From Halichondria panicea (lineage: Eukaryota > Porifera > Demospongiae > Suberitida > Halichondriidae), in NCBI RefSeq assembly GCF_963675165.1, contig NC_087382.1:1984001-2048000 (forward strand): 64,000 nucleotides of DNA, written 5' to 3'. Under the pieces are notes generated by a model that saw only the letters and a program-made list of their open reading frames with translations, did no database searches and was not told where the DNA came from. A program made the position numbers and the translations under genes. The first letter of the stretch is position 1. Every line of letters starts with the position of its first letter. This document shows positions 33,754 through 45,498 of the stretch, in pieces.

Positions 33754-34217
33754 GCCAATAAGAGTCAGGTAGTGTGAGATGTGATGCCAGAGTTGCTACC
33801 AGTAACCAATGAGCCAGTGAGGGATAGTACACACCCACACATGTACACATAGCAACAGGTACACAGATCATGGCTGGGATAGTGGCGGCCTTAGGCTTAA
33901 AGCTACCGCAAGCCCCTACCAGAATTGTGTCAGCATTACTGCCCATGCACACACTACAGTGAGCTATATAGTAACTAGCTAGAGGCAAGTACACTACACC
34001 CAGACCACAGTGATGGCTTATCTGGATCCTTTATCTGACAGCCATGACATTGTACCATCCTCACCTAGAGCTCTATAGAGAGTCCAGTGTAGCAATCTCG
34101 GAGGAACTGACTATCTTCTCTCTTCTAGGAGGAGCTGAGTACGTCGAGTATCTTCTCTCTTCGAGCCAGCCTCTACTAATGTGAGCAGCCCCGCCCCCTT
34201 TTGTATTAGGAATGCAC
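33035..34217. other. Upstream region of pseudokinase gene, no gene found
   Basis: It should hold the missing first exon(s) and promoter of the minus-strand pseudokinase gene. A minus-strand open frame (33994-33476) crosses a (CA)n tract and lacks splice or family support. Nothing firm was identified. Confidence 0.4.
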
Positions 34218-34348
34218 TTGATTTGTCAAAACCGAGTTGTATCTAATCATTAGATACAACTCGGTTTTGACAAATCAACTAACACTAAACTAAAGTTGTG
34301 CCTATTACATTAGACTAATGTAATAGGCACAACTTTAGTTTAGTGTTA
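34218..34348. other. Two back-to-back perfect palindromes
   Basis: The first runs 34218-34278: 30-bp arms, perfectly complementary, around a single C at 34248. The second runs 34280-34348: 34-bp arms, perfectly complementary, around a single A at 34314. One base separates them. RNA from either strand would form two uninterrupted hairpins. Flanks GGAATGCACTTGATTTGTC and GACAAATCGTTCC are weakly inverted, so this may be the core of a small palindromic transposon. Confidence 0.9.
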
Positions 34349-34739
34349 TATTAGAGACAAATCGTTCCAACTGTTATAAAGCAAGAATTATTATAACTAT
34401 TACATGCTTAGTTATAAAATCATAACAATTAGTATTAGAAGGAAGTATGTGTTTATGTTCATTTACAGTATTGTAATATTTATTTATAGATTTTTAATAA
34501 TTATTAAAGACTTACTTGTATAGTCATTTAATAACAGTGCATCAAATAATTATAAGGCCTTAATAAGGGAAGACATTACAGAATTAAGGATAAGAGCTCA
34601 ATCCAGGCTAAGCTAATTGATTACTCGTGATCAATAGCCCGGGCACATGCAAGCTGGATGAGCTCTTCTACCTAACCCAACTTTGCCCTCACTCAAGTTC
34701 TAACTTGCGTAAAGATCGTTAACAAAACAATCTAAATAC

Positions 34740-35290
34740 TAACCTTAACTGTATAAACGATGACCCTTTACCAGACACTCTCACACACAAGATGGAGACG
34801 GCTGGTGAGGAAAAGCGTTCACTTGTCCTTCCCTCTAGGAGCTTCCACAAGGCTGGATATCGGGTGGATACTCACCCAAAAGGCCAGCAGCAATGGATCA
34901 TGAGGCAAAGAGCATCGCAGCGAGTACAAGTGAGTGGCTAGTCATGATCAAAAGTGGACCACCTAGTATAGTGTATAGGCTGCTTTAGATGACTGGCATT
35001 CAATATCTGCTAATTACTAGTGAGCAAACTATACAGCTACAGCCTCTGTATCAAATGCATCCATTGCTACACATTTGTTGACCCGTTACTTCATTGCGTA
35101 CAGTGATGGAGAGCACGAGAGGGGCGGAGTCAGTAACAAGTTGCTATGACAACATATGATGGAGGAGTTACAAGGTGACACTGTGGAGTTGGCAGATAAT
35201 CCATTGGACGTCTTGCTCTGCAGATAAAGGAATACAATTAAGAAATAGTGAGTACTGCTGCGTGCAGAGTGTGACTCTTTCCCCCACCAG
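34740..35290 (+). pseudogene. Duplicated gene fragment, copy at left of WD40 gene
   Basis: It contains an open exon from 34791 (ATGGAGACGGCTGG) encoding METAGEEKRSLVLPSRSFHK, then AGYRVDTHPKGQQQWIMRQR and ASQRVQ, followed by a GTGAGT donor. The sequence is nearly identical to 47350-47700. Downstream of the donor the copies remain similar for about 150 bp and then diverge. The second exon (compare 46604-46719) is not intact here. Protein family not recognised. Confidence 0.55.
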
Positions 35291-35648
35291 AACTATAATC
35301 TGAGCATGTCATGTGATATAGGCCTTGTCTAGAGCTACAAAATGCATCTCTTATTAGTTTTGTAAAGTTATGACCTCCCGAAAGTTGAATATCAAATTGT
35401 ATCCCCACCTTGTATGCACTGTACTCCTCCCTTGAGCTTTGTGTGGAATAGGTTAGTGTTTTATGCTCTGTACTCCCCGGCCCCTGGTCTCCTATAATAT
35501 CATGGTCTCCACATATTCATGTACGTACAATATTAAGTGCCATAATCTCCTCTACTTGTAACTGCAGGTGACACTGATGATCGATGACCTTAATTATGAA
35601 CACTGATAAACAATATTTTCCTTAGACTGAATTATGACATTTAATTTT
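35291..35648. other. Gap before WD40 gene 3' end
   Basis: AT-rich and without a supported gene. It should contain the 3' UTR and polyadenylation signal of the minus-strand WD40 gene. Confidence 0.4.
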
Positions 35649-36870
35649 TCAATTTTTAATTTTTTGTCTGAGTTTAAATTGGTTTGTAATTTTCTGAACA
35701 CGTTCTTCCTCGCTGAGTGGTTGGTATGGTAACGATGTGTAGACTCCATTGGGACTGCGGCCAGGTCTCCTCTGAGCAGCAGAGCTGGCACGAAGGTGTC
35801 GCAATCTACAGGGTAATGTACAGTCAGGAGGCTATGCGGTACAAGATAAGTTACCTCTTGCCAGCTTGTGATCCACCACTGTGCATGCATGAGAGAGAGA
35901 GAGAGAGAATTAACCATGACATGTACCATTTGAAAGGTATATCTTTCTAAGCTTCCCTAACATAAATCTTTCCACAGATTCAAGTGATGAGCCTCGAACC
36001 ATTGATTAAACAGGAGGAGCTAGAGTAGCTGCTAATAATTATTGTGTACAACACTCACTCACAGGTACACCCACTCACAGGTACACTGTACACCCACTCA
36101 CACTGAACACCCACTCACATTGGCACTCCTAGGGAAATGTGAGACTGTAGCCAAGTATCATCATCAGTCTTTACATGCGTGGAGAACATTAGTCATTATT
36201 ATTGTGTGTGTGTATATACTCACTTGTATCACATCCTCCACATCTGTCACAACATCACACTCCTCACTGACTCTTCCCACCACCTCATTGCTGACCACAC
36301 CCACGTCTTGCTCGTCACACTTATCAGGAGGAGAGTCTAATAAGATTTCAAGAGACTTGGTCTCTTTATTGTGATCTATGCATGATGGTAGTGTAGGGTC
36401 GAGTGTAATGTCCTCGGGGGATAATGGATACTGATAAGAGGAGGGGTCACCCAGGGTCCATATGTGGGGCTGACCAAACGAGCCTGTGTGTGTGTGTGGG
36501 TGGGTGTGTGTGTGGGCGTGTGTACACACTCACCAATATAGTGTCCCTCTAGAGACCACAGTCGAACTGCCCCATCAGCAGCAGCGCTCACCAGCACATT
36601 GCGTCCTTCTATCAACTCAAGACTATACAGGACAAGAGGAGGCAATTAACCACTGACAGTATATAGGTGATTGCATCAACTGGATGAGCGATATCTCAAT
36701 CCCCCTGGCCCATGGTTACAATCTCAGCACTTACCAAGTGATGGTGTCAGTGTGTGCCTTCCATAGGGCCACTCTCTTAGGAGGACTAGTGGCTGAACTG
36801 ATCACACAATAATCAGCAATGCTCCACACACATACATGGCCTGGTGTGTGTGTGTGTGTGCAGTGTGCAG

Positions 36871-36915
<45 letters not shown>

Positions 36916-39900
36916 TGTATACCATGGCTCTCAGCAGTGAATAACACGGTGTCCTGACTGTCCCCTGTCATGGCAGTGATGGATGCTCTGGTTGCTCTGA
37001 ATCGACCCATTGCAGCTCTCCCTTCATACAAGTTCCAGAAATGAACATAACCTACAAATAAGCAGATAAAAATATTGTAACTTTAGTACCGTTGATCCAA
37101 TGTTGAAAATTTTAAGCTTATAAAAATACTTTTCAAACGATGCGTTTCAATCCAAAATTTCATTGGCTATAATCCATAGTTTGACCAAAATTAATTGGTA
37201 AAAATTAATGGTCTCGCTTTCACATTGGATCCACGGAATTTAGCAGCTGAAAGAGTCCCCGAACCATTGATTGAACGAAGGGGGGTTGTAGTTAATCACC
37301 ATGGTTACCTGATGGTCCGCTGGCTACCAGAGAGGCAGCAATGCGTGTCCTTGCTCTAGTGTTTAGGAACAAGAGTTTATACACAGCCTCAGAACCTTCG
37401 TCTGTGTGTGGGCATGTGGGTGGGTGTGTGTGTGTGTGCAGTTAGTGAAGGGGGACACAGTATAGGTAATTAGCGTACCTGATGTGTGGGCGTGAGGGGG
37501 CGTGGCTTTGAGGTGACTGAGTGCGTGACAAGACACCACACTCCATACAATAATCTATAATTATTATGATGGAGGCAAAAAAGGTTTCAACAATTACCAT
37601 ACACACTGAACTCTGACCTCTCCATCGTAGCTAGCAGTGGCCATGAGGTGAGGAGAACCAAACGCCACGCAGAGGATATCATCAGAGTGGGCGTGGTCAG
37701 ATGCTCTACTCCAACCATCCAATGGGTGCACTAGCTGAGATATTTGCTGGGGCTTTGCCGGGACATCCTAATATTATAAAATGCACAAAATTAGTGGACA
37801 CACACACAAAGACAGACAGTGAGGGCACAAAGTAGCTACTAGAGTACTTACAGGAAAGAGGCTGATTTTCCTGTCCCAACCAACAGAGATGATGTACCTA
37901 CAGCAAAAGAGAGCAAATGTACCACTAGAACATACTTCCATACACACATGGCCACTAGCACACATGCACACATGGCCACTAGCACACATGCACGCATGGC
38001 CACTAGAACACGCACACACGGCCACTAGAACACGTGCACACATGGCCACTAGAACACGCACACACGGCCACTAGAACACGTGCACACATGGCCACTAGAA
38101 CACACGCACACATGGCCACTAGAACACGTGCACGCATGGCCACTAGAACACACGCACACATGGCCACTAGAACACGTGCACGCATGGCCACTAGAACACG
38201 TGCACACATGGCCACTAGAACACGCACACACATGGCCACTAGAACACGCGCACACACGGCCACTAGAACACATGCACACACGGCCACTAGAACACATGCA
38301 CACACGGCCACTAGAACACGTGCACACATGGCCACTAGAACACGTGCACACACGGCCACTAGAACACATGCACACATGGCCACTAGAACACGTGCACACA
38401 CGGCCACTAGAACATACTTCCATACACACATGGCCACTAGCACACATGCAGGGGCGTTTCTAGAGATTGAAGCAGGAGGGTGCTCAAGAATACAGAAAAA
38501 ATGGGGCCGCGCGCATAGCGCGCGCGATTTTACGCCCCCTCATTTATTGCGGCGCATCTTTCATACATACAGCTCCTCCCCCATGCAGCCTTGCAGCAAA
38601 AAAGTACAGCACACTGCCCAAGAAAAGAGCAGCTCCTACTATTCTCCTCTAGAGCTTCTCTCTTCCATTCTATAGTTCTGTTAGGCCACTCCAAATGAGA
38701 CTGTAGTTTCCCGTCAGAGACTCTAGTAAATTATATGCGGGTGTGAGCAGTATTATCATTATTCATTACTATGAATCTCATTATAAATGTGTTGCGTCAT
38801 CAATGAATTTAATTAATCACCACAAAAATGTTACCATACACACATACGCCCACAAACAGTAAACAAAGAACGTAATTTCAATATTAATTATTTTCATTGG
38901 ATAATTAGAGAAATAATGGCCATAATGACTATTAATGCGGTAGCTAAAGCAGGAAGCGCGAGTTGGACGGGAAACTACAGTCTCATTTGGAGTGGCCTTA
39001 CTATGTTACTAGATAAAGCATCTAGCTACAGTAATTTTTATGTTATTACATGTGTATCTTCTTGTAAATGACAATATAATGTACAATGTTGTAGTTTGTA
39101 GCCCAAAGCAATCTATAGTACCGGTACTATAGCTCATAGTTCCCTGCTAAATACACTCAAATGAGATCTCATAGCGTGTGATAATTATGAGTCAGTCATC
39201 TTGTAGGATCTCCATGCACTATTCTCCTGGGGTACATCCTAGCAAACTGGTCAATCACTGCAATGGGGATGTCCAGTCATTCTGGTGTTAGTCATTGCTT
39301 CTCAGTATCTCTCAGTGGAGCAAGAGGTGACTGGGAGAGTGCAGAGGATCTTGATCAGCTATTTAGCATTACATAACCATTGGAATGGCAATACTGATTG
39401 CGCATGCTCAATTGGGCGTGGTCGATCATGACTTGTCGTTGTCAATGAGATAGAGCTACACGTATCTCTGGAGCTGCACAGTTAGCTAGCTAGCTACTGA
39501 GTGATATTTCATGGTTGTCTGGGAGGACAGGGGGGTGCTCAAGCCCCCAAAGCCCCCCATTGTACACGCCACTGCACATGCACACATGGCCACTAGAACA
39601 CATGCACACACGGCCACTAGAACACATGCACGCATGGCCACTAGCACACATGCACACATGGCCACTAGAACACGTGCACGCATGGCCACTAGAACACGTG
39701 CACGCATGGCCACTAGAACACGTGCACGCATGGCCACTAGAACACACGCACACACGGCCACTAGAACACGCGCACACACGGCCACTAGAACACGCGCACA
39801 CACGGCCACTAGAACACATGCACACATGGCCACTAGAACACATGCACACACGCGCACACATGGCCACTAGAACACATGCACACACGGCCACTAGAACACA

Positions 39901-42900
39901 CGCACACACGGCCACTAGAACACGTGCACACACGGCCACTAGAACACGTGCACACACGGCCACTAGAACACGTGCACACACGGCCACTAGAACACGTGCA
40001 CACACGGCCACTAGAACACGCGCACACACGGCCACTAGAACACATGCACACATGGCCACTAGAACACATGCACACACGCGCACACATGGCCACTAGAACA
40101 CATGCGCACACGGCCACTAGAACACACGCACACACGGCCACTAGAACACGTGCACACACGGCCACTAGAACACGTGCACACACGGCCACTAGAACACGTG
40201 CACACACGGCCACTAGAACACGCGCACACACGGCCACTAGAACACGTGCACACACGGCCACTAGAACACGTGCACACACGGCCACTAGAACACTAGAACA
40301 CGTGCACACATGGCCACTAGAACACATGCACACAGGGCCACTAGAACACGTGCACACATGGCCACTAGAACACGCGCACACATGGCCACTAGAACACATG
40401 CACACACGGCCACTAGAACACATGCACACACGGCCACTAGAACACGTGCACACATGGCCACTAGAACACATGCACACACGGCCACTAGAACACATGCACA
40501 CATGGCCATGCAGAGCATGTATTGTACACTGATTGCTGGTGTTGTATATATGTGTACATGGTACTAGTTGAGGTCCCTGCCTAACCCTAACACACGCACA
40601 CATGGCCAGGGCATATTGTACACTGATTGCTGGTGTTGTGCATGTACAGTTATGCAGATTCTTACTTGTTGTTGTTGGTAGTGATGAAGTTGATGTCAGT
40701 GACCTCACAACTGTTGCCCTTGTCCAACACTCGCACACATTGACCGTTGTTGTAGTTCCACACTTTAATCCGCCCATTCTGACTACCCGTCACTACTCTG
40801 TGTGTGGGGGGGTAATACAATGTTCTGTGGGGGTAAATATTATTGCTCGGTCAGCCCAGTTAATTGAGGAAAGAGTGTAAAAAATCAGGCCAGTTTTCGT
40901 AGCTATATACTGTATAGCGCGAAATTTTCGAGGGGCTTAATTTTCGCGGATTTCGTGGGTTAGGATTCTACACGAAAATAAGTCCACTGCTATAACGTGC
41001 AAAGATTTAAGGCGTGGCTTCCGGTAGGCAGTCATTCTGCGAACATTGTGCAACGAAATGGCTTTTAGAGGCCAATCCACGAAATATAAGTGCCTCGAAA
41101 ATTTCGCGCTATACGGTATATGTGAGTTGAAGGCCATAACTTGTTAGAGTCCTAGTAGCTCTTTGCTAGTAGTGCTACAATATACATTCTCTTTTGACCC
41201 CCTACAGCGGTGTGTCAGACCCCCCCCCACGTTACCTCTTGCCTGCCTGGTCCACATCCAGTGCACTGACCCCCCCCACATTACCTCTTGCCTGCCTGGT
41301 CCACATCCAGTGCACTGACCCCCCCCACGTTACCTCTTGCCTGCCTGGTCCACATCCAGTGCACTGATCCCCCCATCCTCTTCTTGATCACAAGAGAACT
41401 CAAACACTTTAGCTCCAGTAAACACATCCCAAGCCTTCACTACCTGTGTGTGGAGTGGGCCGTTGTGAGGGTGTGTAAGGAGAGAGCAGTGTGTGGGGAG
41501 TGGGCGGTTATGAATGTGTGTGGGGAGGGTGTGTGAGTTGAGACTTACCGCCCCCTCACACGCTGTCACCAGCTGATCAAAACAATGAGAAAATTTAACG
41601 GCAGTTATTGGGTGGGCGTGGCTTGTTGCGAACTTGCCACGCCTTGTTTCCTTGACAACGAGCTTCAACACAGCTAGCTGGTCCGTCCCAATGGCCAGTA
41701 ATTGACTAACAGAGTTGAAATGAAACGCTGTGTGCGTGGGAGGAAGAGATGTATTGTGCGTGGGAGGAAGAGATGTATTGTGCGTGGGAGGAAGAAATGT
41801 ATTTTGCGTGGGAGGAAGAGATGTATTGTGCGTGGGAGGAAGAGATGCATTGTGCGTGGGAGGAAGAGATGCATTGTGCGTGGGAGGAAGAGATGTATTG
41901 TGCGTGGGAGGAAGAGATGCATTGTGCATGGGAGGAAGAGATGCATTGTGCGTGGGAGGAAGATATGCATTGTGCGTGGGAGGAAGAGATGTATTGTGCG
42001 TGGGAGGAAGAGATGCATTGTGCATGGGAGGAAGAGATGTATTGTGCGTGGGAGGAAGAGATGTATTGTGCGTGGGAGGAAGAGATGCATTGTGCGTGGG
42101 AGGAAGAGATGTATTGTTATACGGGGATTAGTATGATGATTGTATTATTAGCTTGTACTGTGTACCTTGAACTGTTGAGAGGATCTTATGAGAGCTTTGT
42201 GTGACCGAGCACAGACACGTGTGATCCAGTATATGCCATACCTGTGCATGTGCATGTGCATGTAGAGGGGTGCAGGGTGCGGGGTTAGTACAAGCACTGT
42301 GCATGGAGGGGTGCGGGGTTAGTGCTAGCACTGTGCATGGAGGGGTGCGGGTTAGTGCTAGCACTGTGCATGGAGGGGTGCGGGGTTAGTGCTGAGAGCT
42401 ATATACTATGAATGCACGTACATTTTAGCAGCGAAATTGAACCGTAATCCGAGCCAACTAGAGACAACTATGGATACAGCAACAATCATTGCACTCACTC
42501 TGACAGCGTTGTCATTGCCAACGCTGTAGATCCTGTCCTCCTCAGAGTCAACCTTCAATGAGAAAACAGGAGATCCTTGTCCAAATAAGTGAGCTACAGG
42601 CTTACTGGTGGGGGGAGGGGATCACATCGTGACCTCAGTACTGTCTAATAGTTACTGAATGGAATGGAGACGTGCTTAGTTACATACGTGTTTATGAACG
42701 GGTTCCAGATCCTGATAATCTGATCAGTGCTTCCGGTGACTAGAGCATTGTTCTTGTGACAATAGTCAACAGTTGATACTCCTTTAAGCACTTTAAACAC
42801 GCGCTGGTCTCCCCTCATCTGTTATACGGGGGTTGGGACATAATCATTGGTTGTATGTAATGACACTCACTCTGTTTCTGGCTGGTAGCGTGCTCCTCTG

Positions 42901-45248
42901 TCCAGTCCTCTCATTCGTGGGGGCGGTACCCCAATGAGTGGGCGGAGATGGGCGTGATCTATCACCCACACTCGTCTGGTGACCAAGTGTGGAGCGTAGA
43001 GTATTAGAGGTGGCCAGCAGAGCATCCACTGGAGTGCTACCACTGGGAGAACCTGAGAGTGCATGGATACAAGGCTAACACACAAGAGCTAGTACATCCA
43101 CTGGAGTGCTACCACTGGGAGAACCTGAGAGTGCATGGATACAAGGCTAACACACAAGAGCTAGTACATGCATCCACTGGAGTGCTACCAGTACTGGGAG
43201 AACCTGATAGTGCATGGATACAAGGCTAACACACAAGAGCTAGTACATGCATCCACTGGAGTGCTACCACTGGGAGAACCTGAGAGTGCATGGATACAAG
43301 GCTAACACACAAGAGCTAGTACATCCACTGGAGTGCTACCACTGGGAGAACCTGAGAGTGCATGGGGATACAAGGCTAACACACAAGAGCTAGTACATGC
43401 ATCCACTGGAGTGCTACCACTGGGAGAACCTGATAATGCATGGATACAAGGCTAACACACAAGAGCTAGTACATGCATCCACTGGAGTGCTACCAGTACT
43501 GGGAGAACCTGATAGTGGCCGGGGAAGACACTACAATGCTAGTACAGATGAACTATGTATGCACGTACCCAGCACCAGACTGGCCGAGGGGTCACTGGAA
43601 CAAGAGGCAAAACATCGCAAGGACGGAAAATAGTGAATCTGCAAAGATTGATGTAACTTATACACAACACACATGTGTATATATATAGCTATACATGCAT
43701 GCACACGTCATGCATGCATTCTAGTAGCTATCTACCTCGGACATCCAGTGCGAGTGCAGCTTCCAGCGGTACACACTAGTACCCAGGATCTGGTCACGAC
43801 CGAGGTTCTCCACTGGATAAGTGGGTATCCCATCCTCACTCCGCACACCTAGCTTCCAATATCTGCATGAAAAGGATGAGGATTCAGCATGCATATGCAA
43901 CTCTGATGTATATACCTCTAGCTACGGGATTGCATATCCTCACTAGTGAGCAAGTTCATATTCAAACATAAAATCGCAAAACATAAACTAGCAGGTAATT
44001 ACACTCACAGTCATGATCCTTGCCAGAACGCAATAGTTTGATCGCAAAGGTTTTTTTCACCAGCAAAATATAGAACAGCTACCTATATGTAGTTATGCTG
44101 AGTTTATAAGAACTTACTTGAAAGCTTCGTGAATGTTTTTGGTCATGATGACAGTCAGGGTTGCCTAACAGGTATGCGTAGTCATGACAACACGTCTACA
44201 TGTATTGAACTCCCACCTCTCTGTCTCCGATTAGAATGATACACTCACTGTGCTGCTTGGGATTATACCTGTGTGTGTGGGCGGTGTGAGGGTGTGTGGG
44301 TAGTGTAGGTGTGGGCGTACCAGAAGGTGACTTTGAGAGGAACAGATTCTAGGCGCCTAAGTTGACAGTAGGGTTCAAAGTTCATCATCTCGTAGAACTG
44401 AATTTCACGATCACTATAAAAAGAGCGACCAATGAGAGTGCAGATGTTGTTGAGACCAATGAGATTGCTTACCCAGTGGTGATCAATATCTTCCCTTGTG
44501 GTATACACAACGCCATGTCAGTCACCCACTTTGGTTTACCCATACGCCCTGGCTCCGTCTGAGGCAACAAAAGAAGAGAGAATGAGAGTACGTTCAGTAT
44601 ATATACTGACTGACCTTACGTACTCTCCTAGGGCAAAGGTCGTTGCCCCAGAAACAGATTACCCCATCCTACATAATTATAATACGAATTGCAATGAATA
44701 AAGTAAATCATAACAATGCTACTTGCATGTACTAGCTCACCACACTGCATGAGACGAGGCTGCCGTCATGGAGATGAGTGACTCTACACAGTGACTCATT
44801 GTGGGGATTCCCCCTCGTATACTGGGCGGGGCAATGGAACGCTACCTGTAGCCATACAAAGTTAACACCAATTAATATTAAGTTGTAAAATAGATTTCTT
44901 ACGGATTTCTGACGACTGTTGGTCACATCTCTCTCCTGGTATTCGAGGTGCATGTACGTACAGAACTCGTCCTAATATGCATGGAGAGAGGAGATCACTT
45001 CTCGTACTATTGGATAGACAAAGACAAGACTCACCCAGTCAATGTAGTTGTCACAGTTATAGTCAATCTTGTTGAAGAATCTCAGTATTTCTTCTTCACC
45101 CTGCAGCATTATAATATGTAATGGCGATGGTGATGAGAGGCACCAACCTTTCCTTCCATCCCAAACAGCTTATCAAACACGACTAAGAACTGATCTGCGT
45201 CTAGTGTTCCATCACCATTAACGTCTGCTTCCTGTGTGTCGATCACAT

Positions 45249-45287
<39 letters not shown>

Positions 45288-45294
45288 TGTGTGT

Positions 45295-45335
<41 letters not shown>

Positions 45336-45340
45336 TGTGT

Positions 45341-45381
<41 letters not shown>

Positions 45382-45447
45382 TGTGTGTGTGTGTGTGGTG
45401 TGTGTGTGTGTGTGTATGGTGTGTGTGTGTATGGTGTGTGTGTGTGT

Positions 45448-45498
<51 letters not shown>

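Noticed and set aside
33476-33994. 172-aa minus-strand open frame upstream of the pseudokinase
   Set aside because: It crosses a (CA)n tract, has no recognisable domain and no matching splice junction to the next exon.
35622-35929. Minus-strand 111-aa frame at the WD40 3' end (PVDCDTFVPALLLRGD...)
   Set aside because: Another frame of the same exon gives YTSLPYQPLSEEERVQKI and a stop in phase with the upstream WD40 exons.
37889-40600. Long open frames on both strands (GHVCMCSS-, ATRTRAHT-, PLEHVHTR-type proteins)
   Set aside because: They are translations of the 22-24-bp minisatellite in a WD40 intron; flanking exons splice cleanly around it.
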